Shown here in pieces: positions 1 through 12,526 of a stretch of 64,000 bases of DNA. A model generated the notes under the pieces. It was given only the letters and a program-made list of their open reading frames with translations. It had not been told where the DNA came from and did not search any database. The translations under genes were made by a program, and so were the position numbers. Origin of the DNA: Hypericum androsaemum (Eukaryota; Streptophyta; Magnoliopsida; Malpighiales; Hypericaceae); contig OZ023182.1 in assembly GCA_963995505.1 (NCBI GenBank), positions 6,440,707 through 6,504,706 on the forward strand, in the 5' to 3' direction. The stretch's first letter is position 1. The number at the start of each line of letters is the position of its first letter.

Positions 1-22
1 TATATATATATATATATATATA
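1..22. repeat. (TA)n microsatellite
   Basis: Pure alternating TA run at the window's left edge, so its true length is unknown. It lies about 60 bp upstream of the EPFL start codon and may be part of that promoter or 5' leader. Confidence 0.9.
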
Positions 23-79
23 TTCCCTTACTCCTTCCTCAATTGGTATACCCTTGCTCCTTACTCAATTGATACACCT

Positions 80-585
80 ATGGCTTCCCTGACATATAAA
101 CCAAAAGGGCTAATAACCATCGCAGTTATTTTGCTTCTAATCTTCCCTCATCTTCCAGGTAATCAATTACATCCTCAAAATTTTACATCCTCTTGCTCTC
201 TTAAGACAAGGAATCCGTTTAAACCACTGTTCTTCTTTTTTCCCTTTGACAGTTGGGATGGTGCCTTCAAGAACAAGTTATAGCAATAATAAAATGGTGA
301 TAGGGTCAAGGCCGCCCCATTGTTTTAACAGGTATTTTTTTAATATGTATATTATTACCCATCAAAAGATTATGCCAATTGTACACGAATGTACTATACC
401 AATTGTTCCGTCATGCACTAAAAATTGCATAAAATTGTTTTGACAGGTGCTCGAGTTGTAGGCCGTGCATGGCGGCTCTGGTTGCTCCTCCTCACCACGT
501 AAAATCTCCTAATTCCCACGAAGACGAGGGCTACTATCTTCTTGCATGGAAGTGCAAGTGCGGTGATAGGTACTACCAGCCATGA
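80..585 (+). CDS. EPFL-type secreted cysteine-rich peptide (epidermal patterning factor-like)
   Basis: Three exons, 80-158, 253-331 and 447-585, joined by GT-AG introns of 94 and 115 bp, encode 98 residues ending in TGA. Residues 10-25 form a hydrophobic signal-peptide core. After a short pro-region comes GSRPPHC (44-50), then Cys54, Cys57, Cys60, and the terminal WKCKCGDRYYQP (87-98, Cys89 and Cys91). The spacing C-x3-C-x2-C-x2-C...C-x-C and the C-terminal position match the EPF/EPFL family, secreted ligands of ERECTA-type receptor kinases in stomatal and organ patterning. Codon phase stays intact across both junctions (LP-V and FN-R-CSSC). The subfamily is not resolved; the six-cysteine layout favours EPFL over STOMAGEN. 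The exons are too short to stand out as open frames. Expression is untested. Confidence 0.82.
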
Positions 586-1113
586 AAAGATCGAGAACGT
601 GTAATTAAAATAGGTACACTACCTTTATATGTAATTAATTAATCTAACTCATAATCAAATTAGGTACTGTCACCGCTCCTAACTCCTTATATTCATTTCC
701 TCAAAAAAAAAACTCACAGCATCATTACAGTGCTTACCTAGTTATTTAGTGGGTAATTATGATTAATATTGAACGTATGTTGCTTCAGTTTATAATTGTG
801 GATTATAAATGACACAGGAACATTATTACCATAGTTTAGTATTTACGGATTATAAACGATCGCCACCTGGTTTAATATCACTGTTACCACGTTTTGTTTT
901 TTGGAGAATGATGGGTGTTGCAGTACTCGATTATTAAATGTTGAGTTGCTATTTCACCTGGGCAGAATTTTATGAGGTTACGTTTATACGTTACGTTTAT
1001 ACGTAGCTAATTATTGTTCGAAGATCCTCTCAATCAACTGATTATATGTTCGAGTATGACTAGATCAGTAAAGAAGTTTACCCACAAACTAGTTCCACTG
1101 CCATTTGATTCTG

Positions 1114-1165
1114 GAATATATTCCTTCTCTATTTTTTTTTTTAGAAGAGAATATATTCCTTCTCT
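1114..1165 (-). repeat. Micro-insertion with 17-bp direct repeats
   Basis: GAATATATTCCTTCTCT occurs at 1114-1130 and again at 1149-1165, flanking 18 bp that read TCTTCT plus an A-run on the minus strand. The form is that of a target-site duplication around an extremely 5'-truncated poly(A) retroposon. Slippage duplication is the alternative, but a 17-bp perfect repeat around a homopolymer is unusual for that. Confidence 0.6.
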
Positions 1166-1312
1166 GGGCTTTGGGACTATGGGAATCATTACAGTTTCCC
1201 TTAAAGCGATACAAAAGATGGGGATGATGGGAGAGGCAAAGACAAAAAGTTGCCAGTCCGGACAATCTTTGATTTTCTACGGTCGTGGCCCTGATCATGA
1301 CAGTCCTTTGCC

Positions 1313-1353
1313 ACTCTTCTTCAATTTTTTTTTGAAGAGACTCTTCTTCAATT
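1313..1353 (-). repeat. Micro-insertion with 14-bp direct repeats
   Basis: ACTCTTCTTCAATT at 1313-1326 and 1340-1353 flanks 13 bp that read CTCTTC plus an A-run on the minus strand. Same architecture as 1114-1165, only about 150 bp away. The ends are ambiguous because the target itself carries T residues next to the tail. Confidence 0.55.
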
Positions 1354-4300
1354 GGACGCGGAGGGAGGAGAATTGAAGGCCCATTTAATTCACCAAATTG
1401 ATGGCCTGCACGTAAGTTTCTGGCGTTTGAACCACCACCACTCAGATGTCAACAAGAGAGGAGACGAGAGTAGCTTTCTGAAAATTTTTAGGGTCAACAA
1501 AACATTATCGGAGAATTATGTAAAAATAGTACATGCATGGTTAATAAGTTGGGGTCCCGTATCGAGTTTGGATTGGGTCCGGAATGGGCCAATTCTACGT
1601 GGGATTTTTTTTGCAAAAAAGTTAAAATATCGGGATAAAAATAAAAAAAAGCCCGTGCACGCGGCATGGGATCGCCGACATGCCATTATCTATATATTTT
1701 TTTAGGGACGCCATTATCGATAATTGAGCATGCCATTATCGTAGCACACGGGCCATTATCAATAACTGGGATGCTAGTATCGTAATCGAGGCATGCCATT
1801 GTTTGAATCGGGGCATGTCATTAGCGGTCCTTTAGTCCAAACGGTACAGAATGACTCATTGACTCCGGACCCAATCCACTGCCTCCCGTATCTAGGGATG
1901 ACAATGACAAAAGGGTAGAATTCGGGTCCATAGAATCCAGACTCTACCTTTGATTCAGAAGTTGGAATCGGATATTGTTCGAAGCAAGCGAATGGCATTC
2001 GCAACCTCCGTTGGTTTCCAGAAGATGCTATCCAGCTTCGCACTGAAGCTTGCCTAGAACCCACATCTTCTTTGATTCATCGTTCTGCCCTACTAACCAT
2101 TTTATTTTCCTATTAACAAATTTCATGATCCATTAATAAATACTTAATATACTCGAACTCGTGGTATTAATTTGAGTCATGAGAATACAAGTGGGACCAT
2201 TTTTCCAGTGCATTTATCTATTTAGTGGATCTTTTCCATCATCAGCTTAAGAGCAACCTGTTCGATTCAATTTGCTTCTTGTCTTTGCCTAAGGCAATCT
2301 TGAGAAAAGAGGAGCCAAGTTGCAATGTTGAACTCTGTTTGTGGCCTAAATCTTAATAAAATTGTATCCACAGATAAAAAAAGAATCTAATCATGCCGAC
2401 GAATATTGTTTTGGTCGTGAATCGAAATTGTTTGGAGTATTATAGCACTCGTTCAGCATAGTACAGAACCAAATAAACAACCAACATAAGAAGGCAGGCT
2501 CGTTCCATCACAACTAACATATCCTCAACTTTTTTCCATTATCTCATTCTTCCATACTCGGGACAGTTAACGTTCATTCAAAAGGTTGCCTAATGATCTG
2601 TGATGTTAAGCATCTCAAAAATCAAGCACTTAACATCAAAAATCATTAGACAATCCATTACAGAACCAATAGTGCATCTCTTCTTCGCATAATCTCCTTG
2701 CTCCGCGCATAAAATCTTCAAGCAAAACACGAGTGCGAACAACACATTTCGTACTGACAGTGGACCAGCTCTCTGCAAATGAGGGTGTTGTGAGCCCTGA
2801 ACAAGCTCCATTGCAAGTTGTACACTTCAAATAAGGAGTTATTAGGTGGACAAAGTTTGATATAAAATTTACACAGGAATATAAAAGCACGTACCTCAGA
2901 GACCAAGCACTTCCATCAGTTCTTAACATAGTAATCCTCGGGCAAGAAAAGGAATAAATCAACTTGCCATGTACGAGAGGAAGATTAAGACATAAAATCC
3001 TCCACTCTGATAAAATTCATAGAATGAACAGTCATATAGTAAGTAACATATTTTAATTTTTGTATCTGGCCTGTTAGTCGACCAATCCAATTTCGAACCA
3101 GATAAGACATTTGAAAGGCAGAAAATCTCTAGCAACAAATAAGGACAACTCCTTTACCGGTATCTGTTGGTAGACACACATTTTAATTAAGACAACAATC
3201 AGTCCTCTGATGTGGAAAAAATATAGATATCTAAAAGCATTCACATTAAAAACAGAGCACTTAGTATGGCCACGTTATTCTTCGCATACATAGCTAGCAA
3301 ATTTATCGACTCCATTGTCTTCCGCAAACAACCTTCAAACGTCTAAGGACCAAAGATAAATTTCCTTGCCATGTGTGCGAAGAACAACAGTGAGGATTTA
3401 AAACTGGAATTTGCTGCAAAACCTTATTACAAAATGCAAGAGCTTTCGCATCTATTGGTTTCAGTCTGCGGAGAAAAAAATTAACTTTTTAACTTTTTTT
3501 CCATCCAGGCTTGCATTTTCCCTGAGTTTTGCAGGAGACTCGTCCACCAACTATTACAGGTGAAAAAGCAGGCCTTAAGGGGACACGGATGAACGAAAAA
3601 CCCGCGAGGATTTTCTTTCACCCCTGCCCTCTTAGGCTTGCATTTTCCCTTATCAGAAGTTGAAGAAGAAAACAATCATATTGATAACTTTTTTTTTCTT
3701 TCATCCATGTCCGCTCAGGCTTGCATTTTCACTTCGGAACGAGTCAAATCTACCATTCTGCCAACAAGACAAACTAACTAATTAACCTCAATTTTCAATT
3801 CGACACATTTAAATATTATGGGGAAAAAGAGGAGGAGCGTACCACATTTGAGCGGGAGGATTCGGTTGCCACTCTTATCTCGTGAGATGTGAGTTTACTG
3901 GTGGTTGCTTGCTACTTATAATTCCTCTTCTTTCCAATTTAGGGCGGCGCGGGAGCTCTAGGTTTACAAAAACCCTAATCACGTTCCAAGCCGTCAATCT
4001 CAACCAACTCGAAATTTTAATATCTTTAATTGGTCTTTTCTGTAGAAATTTATTTAATAACATTAACATACAGACTAGTTTCTCTCTCTTTTCCCACGGT
4101 CATAAACCAACCGGCATAAAGCATTTAATGATCTTCTTCCTCTCTTTTTTCCTGATTTTAAAACGTTATAGTCCCTTGTACGTGTCCTGTTCCAAGCCGT
4201 CGACCTTTAGATCTAACATAGTTTGGGGTGCATTTAATCTTCGCATCATTACCGAGTCACGAATTGCGATACCCAGCCATTCAATATACTGACTTTCTCT

Positions 4301-5615
4301 GTTGAGTGTCTACATTTTTTTATTCACTGAAATGTTACCACAATCATAAAGTCATGCTAGTTCTGAGTTGACTGTTTAATGTGATCCCGAAAAGATCATT
4401 CTCGGTCTGTCCATCGATTGGAATGTGACCACCCGCTCTTGCCGCGAAAGTAGCTCGAGCAATACTTGGAACTCCAGACCCAGCCCTCGGAGCCAATCCT
4501 TTCCCAAGATTACAGATCCATTTTGTCGACTTTCTTTGCCTACATTGTTCCATTAATTAGAGGCTATTCAACTGATGCGGCGTTAATATTTAACAAGTAG
4601 AATAGTCTTTTTTTACTACGTATTGTAAATATTTGAATTATATATAAAATTAATCTATTTACTAAAAAAATAATAAAATAATCAACTGATATAAGCGAAT
4701 CAATATATATTATATAGTCATTCATAATATCATCGAACGGATAAATGATACATAAATAAACATTAGGTCATTTACAGTCCCGACGTGGCTTTTTTCCGTT
4801 TGATACACCTACCTCACCTCTCCGTCGAAGCAGCAGACTGTACCAGACACTCAACACGGCGGATCGTGTTGATCCGATGGTCCAATACGTCGTGGGCCTT
4901 CTAGATGGGGCGATCGGAGCTGGTTTTGGTTGGACTTGAATCTTATTGGGCCCAATGGTAATTTTGGGCCTGGCTCTTTCCGCTGGACTCGCCTCGCCTC
5001 CGTAGTATTGAGAAAGTAATAAATCGTTAGATTTAAGTTGGGTGAGACTTTTTGGATTGACAAAATTCTTTCAATAAATATTTAATTCTGTTGTATTTTC
5101 AAAGATTCGAATTTGAGATAAAATTAGAACAACGTCCTATACATTTGATTTAAGTGTTGATTATTGGTGTAGGTGAAAGCGTAATTTGTTGGGCCACGAT
5201 AAGATTTGACATCAATCGCACTCGCTTCTAATACGACGATTATCAAAAAGCATGGTACAGCAATACCTCCCGGTTAAAAGCGAAGGCCTGCCTTCTAATT
5301 GAATAGCCACAAACCATCAAATTGGAATGATATTTCAAAATCGCTAGGCGACACCGAAGGTAGTGGGCGTTTATACGGGGGATTTTGATCGGGCGTAATC
5401 TCTATCAGGCATGATAATGCTTCTTGAGGCTCCCGTTCCATCTCCCATATCGCATGGAATCTCCTTCACCCACCTTGTTTCCAAATCTCTATATATCTTA
5501 TCTTTTTTTCCCTTGACGTGGGCCAAGATTGGGTTCAACCCATCACATTGTATTTTGTATGTATTAGACTCGTGGGCGACCAACAGTATGGGATGTTGGC
5601 TTTTCATCTCCTTTA

Positions 5616-6185
5616 ACTACGGTAAAATTTCGGTAAAGTGATTCCCTCTAAAGTGATAACCTTTCTAAAATGATAAAAAGTCACGGTCCCGAGTCGGGAC
5701 CAGTGTTAAAATTTAATAACTCTTTTATCGTAATAATTAATACTTTTAAAGAAAATTTTAGTGTTAAATACCGGTCCCAATTTTTGCATAAAATGATATT
5801 TTTTAAAAAATACATATATTTTTACATATTTTATGAATTCGAAAAATATTATAAGACATTAGTTTATGCTAAACTTACTTATTTAGTAAAATTTACATTA
5901 TTATTTATCTTTTCAATCGCCTTCGAATGGTCATTGTGATCTTCGTCTTGTTGTAAGAAAATATTTGAATCAGATTTATTATTTGAATAACGCTTTAAGT
6001 CAAAATTTTAGGTAATTTATATATAAACAAAGTAATTTTTTGACATTTACGTATTTATTATTCAAAAACTCAATTTTAATATTTTTGGAGGAAAAAAACG
6101 TAAACCTCTCTTATTTAATAACCTCTCTAAAGTGATATTTTTCTCCGGTCTTAACAATATCACTTTAGAGAGCTTTAACTGTAGT
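5616..6185. mobile_element. Degenerate TIR element, candidate MITE
   Basis: The left end reads ACTACGGTAAA...CTCTAAAGTGATAAC and the right end reads ...ATATCACTTTAGAGAG...AACTGTAGT, an imperfect inverted repeat. CTCTAAAGTGATA-type motifs recur inside both ends, and a palindromic GTCCCGAGTCGGGACC block lies near 5688. The AT-rich interior has no credible protein. I found no clear target duplication, so the borders are approximate. Confidence 0.5.
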
Positions 6186-6361
6186 GAGTTTTGTTTTTGG
6201 TATTTATGCACAATTATTGCCATTTTTCACATTTTGTTCGATAAAAATTGATGCAATTGATAATAGATTTATATTCATTATATCTGGGTTTAAACTTTAT
6301 AACGTAAATATCTTGGCGACATTATGGTACATGCAAAATGACACTATCACCCCTGAAAAAT

Positions 6362-6403
6362 CAACTTGTCCACCTTTTTTTTCCCAAAGAACAACTTGTC
6401 CAC
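6362..6403 (-). repeat. Micro-insertion with 12-bp direct repeats
   Basis: CAACTTGTCCAC occurs at 6362-6373 and 6392-6403, flanking 18 bp that read TTCTTTGGGAAAAAAAAG on the minus strand. Interpreted as an ultra-short poly(A)-tailed retroposition product. Confidence 0.6.
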
Positions 6404-7932
6404 TTCGTTACAAAACAACATTAGGGTAAAAGTTATTTTATATTTTTGCATCGAGTAGATAAACCAATCTACGATGAAATCAGATAGTGTAACAAACACT
6501 TAAATTATTTGTCAGAAGAATGATATTACTTTAAATAAAAGATATTGAGATCAAATTCTTAAGAACGTATCATTAATTTCTTATATTCAAATGTTCATTT
6601 CATCTCGAACATGAATTAGTTGTACAACAACAATCCGAATATGATCCATTAGAACCATACAACAAATGCATTGCACATCAAAAGGGGCCCACAAAAACCT
6701 CCCTGGAGGCTGAACGACCAACCCCACGATGTGATAGGCCGGACCTGATATCTTCAAGGCTCACCTCACCGTTGAATCGGGCCATGGGCTCCACGCCGGG
6801 TACAGAACAAGTACTTCAATTCCGAAATTGGGCCCACACAAGTTGCCAGCCACAAAATGCAATGCTGGCAAACCCGTAAATAAAGCAAATATATGTGGGT
6901 TATTCTGATCGCTCTTTGAGAGCCGCGGAAGGGAAATCATGCGCTTTCACTTTCCGTGCCAGTGGTTTCAAAGTGTGTCGTCATGCGGGCCAGGCCAATC
7001 GGGACCGTCGATTCACAATCCGCTAAGAATCGGACGGTGACAAATGGGTCCCAGCTCACGTGATTTTGCCGAAGATGGGGTATTTCACCTCATTGGGGAA
7101 TGTCAACCGCCTACTAGCATTTCCGGCTGGCGCCCACCGGTGGTATTTATGAGTTTTTTTTGAAATACTGTTATCTAAGAGTTGGGAACAGAGTTGTTCG
7201 AGTACTTTAAATTCGTAAAAAATCAAAAATATTTAACTCTAAATATAATTATTAAAAAAAAGTTAAACTTGTTATTAACGATTTTTAACAATATATTTGT
7301 ATCAACCTCCAATCAAAAAAAATTTAAGAGAATTTTGATTCGCGGCGAGATGAGATGATTTAATTTGATTAAGGGTGCTTATAAACATTATACATTAATG
7401 TGGCGGGGAATAAAATAATCTATTTATATGTATTGATTTATGGTAAAATCGAGAATCGTACATAATTTGTACTGAATGATTTTTCATGGTAAATAATTCT
7501 AGATCTCTGGGATAAGGTGATTTTTCGTCACCCTATCTATAGAGTTCGTAGGTTTTCAGAAATAATTTTTCCGTACTTGTGTTTGGTTTTATTATATTTT
7601 CGGATCTTTTGCTAATGTCATCGGTCATTTTATTATTATTTTATATTTGAAATGAATTTTATACCCCTGACCAGCCAAACTAAGTCTCCGATTATTTTCT
7701 CCGGCCAACAACAAACCAAAAAAAAGATTACGTTTTTAACAACAACCCAAACACAAAAATCTCCTCAAAACAAAATTGCCCTATAGCCACTCCAATAGGT
7801 AAAACTTTGTGCCAAAATCGTTAGGTCCAAGATCTCGAAGACGTGGGCTGGACCAAGGGCGGAACCAGAAAATTTGGGGAGTGGAGGCAATATATATTTT
7901 TTCAAAAAGTTCAACATATGTAATTACAACAT
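6404..7932. other. Intergenic, nothing coding seen
   Basis: AT-rich flanks surround a moderately GC-rich patch at about 6660-7140. The patch contains a CACGTG G-box core at 7057-7062 but no open frame of note, and no gene start follows it on either strand. Confidence 0.5.
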
Positions 7933-9600
7933 TTATAATTGTCCTCTACGTTTACTCATATGTTGAAATCGCTCCATAGTAGCTACATTGTCAATACAAT
8001 CAAATATGTCTTTCTCGATATATGTAATTAAACAATCAGCTAGCAATTGATCTCTCATCTTGTTGCGAATACGATTCTTCAAAATATTAATGACAGAAAA
8101 GACTCTCTCAACACTTGCAGTCGCAACCGGCAATATCAAAGCTAATTTCAGGAGCCGAAATAATGTAGGATAAATGAGATCTCTCTGTGTTTGCACCAAC
8201 TTCTGAGCCAAAATATCGAACCTCTTTATATCATAAAATTTATCATTAGATCTCATGTCAGTAATATAATTATCCAACTGACTATCCAGTGTCAATATAT
8301 ACAATGAAGAAAAGTCACGTGGATAAAACTTAGTCAAGCCAAGCAATTTTTTCTTATCAAAAGCAACAAATGATTCATCCGAACTCAAACATGCCACACC
8401 AAGAAGCAATTCAGTATTGATCTCACTAAACCGACTATTTAATTCCTGAAGCTGCGTATATATAATTGCATAGAAAATATTAACTTGATAATAATGCATA
8501 TTAGTAACCTGAAAATTTTTGAGTCGAGATCTTTCACTTAGCTGAAACATATGTTTCATATGTAGAACAATAATCTTACGTTCTGTGCAAAATGCTAAAG
8601 CTTCTAATAGCAAAGAAGTCCACCCTGTATCTCTTAAATCTTGCAACCTTTGTTTTGACACTTTTACTAGTGTTATGGCTCCAGCAATATTTTGATCCTT
8701 TCGTTGTAAAGTCTGTGATAATTCATTGGTGATTCCTATTATGCTCTTGATAAGATGAAAACTGAATATAAAGTCAAATGATTGAAGTGACTCTAATAGA
8801 TAATTAGCTTCAACTCGTTGAATAGCTTCAGTTCCATCTTCAGCTACGATATCCAATACTTTTATTAGAAAGTTGAAAAAAATTAATTAGCTTTTGTGCA
8901 TGCATAAATAATTAATAATAATAAAGTACTTAAAGATATAGGAATTAAGTAATATAAAAATAAACCTCTTAAGAAAAAATATTACCTTGATCACAGAATC
9001 AAACATTAGTTATAAATTCAAAGTGAACCATGATGTGAATTCTATCTTGTGTCACATGCTCGTCTAACACCAAGTTCTTGATTCAAACCCCTTCCATTTG
9101 CAAGTTCACCATTTTCTAATCCCTTGACAATTTTAGCAACATCTTGTTCTCTCAAAATATCATGACGTCGACATGATGCCCCAACACTATTTAAGACTAT
9201 AGCTATCACGTTGAATAGAGATGCAACATGATCGATATTTTTAGCAACAGCTACCAATGTTAACTGAAGCCACCTCCGTGCTTGTCATTTTTAGACTTAA
9301 ATAAATAGCAACGAAGACAAAATGCAGCTTCTTTGTTTATGCTATACTCCAACCAATTTTTATTGATCATCAAACCAAGCGGAATTAAAAGAATGTGCTA
9401 CAGTTCCAAAAATTTTTTTTGAAAATTGTGTCTCCTAGGCTGACAAGGTCCAGATAACTGATACTTTCTTCTTACTCTATCACAGACATCAGGATGATAT
9501 AATAAAAATTCTTGATCTCAAACCAGGATCTGGAGGAAGATTTTCCAAATCAACCTCGACATAAGCTTGCTTGAAACTCCTTTATGTGCTTTTAGAACCA
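7933..9600 (-). pseudogene. hAT-superfamily transposase remnant (TTF-type zinc finger, hAT dimerisation)
   Basis: Read on the minus strand, the order is: a fragmented region at about 9270-9590 with LENLPPDPGLRSR, YHPDVCDRVRRKY, LSGPCQPRRHNF and EAAFCLRCYLF, typical of the TTF-type zinc finger of plant ZMYM1-like hAT proteins; a 71-codon block at 9042-9257 with HVASLFNVIAIVLNSVGASC and ending RRACDTR; then a 307-codon block at 7933-8856 ending in the hAT C-terminal dimerisation signature (ATASVERVFSVINILKNRIR). A stop (R-W changed to R-*) and frame changes at 8870-9041, plus an apparent internal deletion near 9260, break the gene. No TIRs were identified. The last 307 codons stay open, so decay is probably recent or the ORF is being used. 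Confidence 0.85.
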
Positions 9601-11131
9601 CTAACTTCGTCAATAAGCCTCTTACATGTTGTCATGTAGTTATCCAAAACTGATCAGAAATATAAAATTAAATAGATTAATAAAAATCAATACCGCAATA
9701 AGGAAGATAATTTCACCATTATTAATACAGCAAAATCGAAAACATAAATTATTTGAACATCACATTCACAGTAACAGAGAGATGGCCGATAGGAGAATAT
9801 ATGAAATAATGATACACACAACAAAGCCTACCATCATCGTCAAATATGTTTGGTATCGAATAAAAATAGAAATCTAACTAATTATGAATTCGAGACAAAA
9901 TCTAACAACTAATCCAAACCCTAACCTAATGGAAATAATGCAAACAATAAGGATAGTTATCACATACGTGACCCTTTAATCAAAGAAAAAAAAAGGTAAC
10001 TCAACCTATTCCAAGTTGACCCCAAACGCGTTCTACTTTGGGTTGGACGTTCTATTTCTTTATTTTTTTGAGGGAGCTCCGGGGTTGGTTCCTTATATGA
10101 TGAGGAACTGCAATTCAAAATATAACACTGGTGATTCTATTCAGAAAGGGAATAAAAATCTTTTGCATATGGTCAAATTTTATTCGAACTTGATAACTTG
10201 TTTGACATTTGTAATACACACTTTCTTGGGCCCGACCAGCATATGATTAATTTTTAGGCCATTCTGATTTTAATTTTTAGATTGATTAATTTTTTAGTAT
10301 GGTCAATTTCTAATTTTAGTGGGGACATACATTAAAAAATATACCTAGTTATCAAACAAAAAAATTAAGTGCTCCCACAACGTTCCTCCTCTCTCCACCC
10401 CTGGGCGGGACCACATGTATCTGTAGTCGTAGTGGACGGTCCCTGCTGTAGAAGTGGCTACCTGTGGTTGGCCACCGAGGGGTGGTCGACGACGAGGGGT
10501 AGGACGGAGAGCGACTAGACTAAGAGTGCTAGGAAGGTGGTTGATGGTAGGATGACAAAACTCCAGGAACCAGAGAATAATTTATCTTTTTTCATTTATA
10601 TATGTACACTTATACAGTATAATTGTTCATGCTTGTGAGAATATTTTCTAAAAAATGGTCTTAGAAACTTTACCAAGTTCTCCAAACCAAACACGATCAT
10701 ATTTTTTATATAAATATCTAAATATAAAATTTAGATTTTTATTACGTCGACTATTTTTGTTTTGAGCTGTGTAATTTTTTTAAGAATACATTTTTAATAA
10801 CTCAAATTCTATATGTCTTAATCAAGTTAGAAATAACTCACATTCATTAATATAAAGGAGGTCCAAGGTTCAAACCTTGCCAATAACATGATATAATAAT
10901 TTACCTTTCATTCATCGATATAACTTTCTCTTTTTCCTTTTCTCCTTCACTGTTCATCTTCATCCTTTTCAAATTTCAAGAAATTTTCCCATTCTCTCGA
11001 AAATAAATCCCTAATCTTTGTAACCCTTTCTTCATTTGGGCTTCCTCTGGCTCCATCGCCGGCCCTCTCCACCTTCTGTTGGCGGGAAGGTTGGGGGAAG
11101 GTGTTGGTTCCACCCCCAACTCCCAATGATG
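9601..11131. other. Intergenic, no gene recognised
   Basis: AT-rich, with short unsupported frames only. GGTTCAAACCTTGCC at about 10868 resembles a Pol III B box but no tRNA cloverleaf surrounds it. A GC-rich patch at 10400-10550 has no open frame I can name. Confidence 0.45.
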
Positions 11132-11372
11132 TCTCCGTTCATAATTTTCGTGGACAATCTTCCTTCCGATTGGAACTTTGGTTGCCTCTAGGATTTCTTC
11201 AAACAATTTTTCCCAGTTGTTGATGAATTCGTGGCCAACAAATGATCGAAGCAGAACTCTTCTTTCGGATTTATTAGGGTTTCTTCTCAGGAGGATGTCG
11301 CCACCATTGTCCTTAAGACAAATGGCTCCTAGGTGGAGAAGAAGCGTCTCTTCGCCTCTAAGGCAAAATTTG
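11132..11372 (+). pseudogene. Decayed RRM domain, probably LINE ORF1 type
   Basis: One frame from 11132 reads IIFVDNLPSDWNFGCL-stop-DFFKQFFPVVDEFV-ANK-stop-SKQNSSFGFIRVSSQEDV, then ATIVLKTNGS-stop-VEKKRLFASKAKF. IFVDNLP is an RNP2-like motif, SSFGFIRV an RNP1-like motif, and spacing and order fit one complete RNA-recognition motif. Three in-frame stops kill it. This RRM style is common in plant L1-like LINE ORF1 proteins; a host RRM retrocopy is the alternative. The longer open frames on either strand here are shadows of this dead domain. Confidence 0.6.
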
Positions 11373-12526
11373 TTTGAGGTACGACAAAGAGTATCTTGCA
11401 CCGCTAGTCGAGAGGGGAGCGACCATAGAATTCCCATAGCTCATGCGATTCTTTCTATTTCAGGTCCCCTAGGATCCTCAATCGTCGAGGAACTATAGGT
11501 CTTATGGATCTTTTCATACCTCATATCACAATCCACAATCTGCATATAACATTGAACACATTCCGTACATTCCACATCCACTTCTATTCAATATTCCCTT
11601 TTTTTTCTTTTTTCACATTTGTTTCTACACTTTTTCACATTCCACGCACCTTTCTTCCATTCTTCTCTCGGGTAGGGGCTTTGCTCCAATTTATTGACCT
11701 AACCGCTGCCCTTCGCCTAAAAGATTTTTCAAAAATAGATTTTTGGCAGCAAGCACATCACTCGGTTAGACTCACAAGTTAGCTAAAACCTTTTTAATAT
11801 ACAGATAGGATTCAGTTACTAAGAGCGTGTTCCCTCGACTACTCATGTATTCTCTTGGTCCCGTACCTAGCAATCACTTAATCAAATTATGAGATTTTGA
11901 AAAGAAAGAACTACTTATCAATATGGGCTTAATCCTATCCTTGCTACTCTTGTCCTGACATGAACCTTCCTAAGGATATTCGGTTGCTAGGAAGCCAACA
12001 ATTCAAGGGTGAAGTTTCATCATCTGCTTATGATACTATATTGGACTTAAGCACACTCCTACCTCAAGCCTAAACTCGATCGCGTACGCCAAACCAAAAT
12101 AAAAACACATGTTTAACACTCCCCCACACTTATTGAACACATGTCCTCAATGTGAAGATAAGACACAAACAAACATCACAAGACATGAACAGGAACATCA
12201 CAGGGCATACAAACAGGAACATAAAGAGACTTATAACAGAAACGACAAGAGGAGAGGACTGGTACTGCCCTGTCGATTGCGAGAAGGAGGCGGTGGGGAC
12301 GGTTGGTGGTGTTTCGCTCTAACTGCCTTTTTGTGCAACAAAGTTTGTGTATGGACTGGCGAATTCTGCTTCAGCTTGATTTTTCTCTTTTTGAAACCTC
12401 CTGCAAAGGCCACTAGAATACTAAATGAACATAACGATACTGAAACAAACATAAAAATAATGAAAAATTAAATACTAAACGTACTAATTTAGAGTCATTA
12501 GCTTGACTGTGTTACTCCCTTTGGCA

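Larger units (their letters stand above)
586..5615. other. Intergenic stretch, no gene recognised
   Basis: No frame here resembles a protein I know. On the minus strand at about 2590-2960 there are splice-like junctions: a frame reading TMLRTDGSAWSLR then GTACGTG, and an AG followed by SWSTVSTKCVVRTRVLLEDF. They could be exons of an unrecognised or dead gene. The motif AGGCTTGCATTTTC occurs three times between 3500 and 3735. A run of degenerate TGCCATTATC copies lies at 1680-1800. ACAAAAACCCTAA at about 3965, next to a GC-rich block, resembles a telo-box leader. Two tiny insertions are listed separately. Confidence 0.4.

Noticed and set aside
1682..1719. A further micro-insertion (T-run between GCCATTATC repeats)
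   Set aside because: The motif GCCATTATC recurs several times nearby without an insert, so the flanking match is not evidence for a target duplication.
1680..1800. CRISPR-like repeated TGCCATTATC motif
   Set aside because: Spacing and sequence are irregular, the genome is plant, and the motif is a short degenerate repeat.
2590..2962. Possible exons of a minus-strand gene
   Set aside because: Splice-like borders exist but no recognisable protein family, and flanking exons could not be joined convincingly.
4344..4553. 69-codon minus-strand frame
   Set aside because: No homology recognised and no supporting exon structure or promoter.
10862..10885. tRNA-like GGTTCAAACC motif (also near 51950)
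   Set aside because: Only a B-box-like string; no acceptor stem, anticodon arm or A box at the right spacing.
10976..11437. 153-codon minus-strand frame
   Set aside because: No family resemblance, and it overlaps the decayed RRM that reads on the plus strand.
12109..12471. 120-codon plus-strand frame
   Set aside because: Lies antisense over the post-pol region and purine tract of the minus-strand retroelement; composition is not protein-like.
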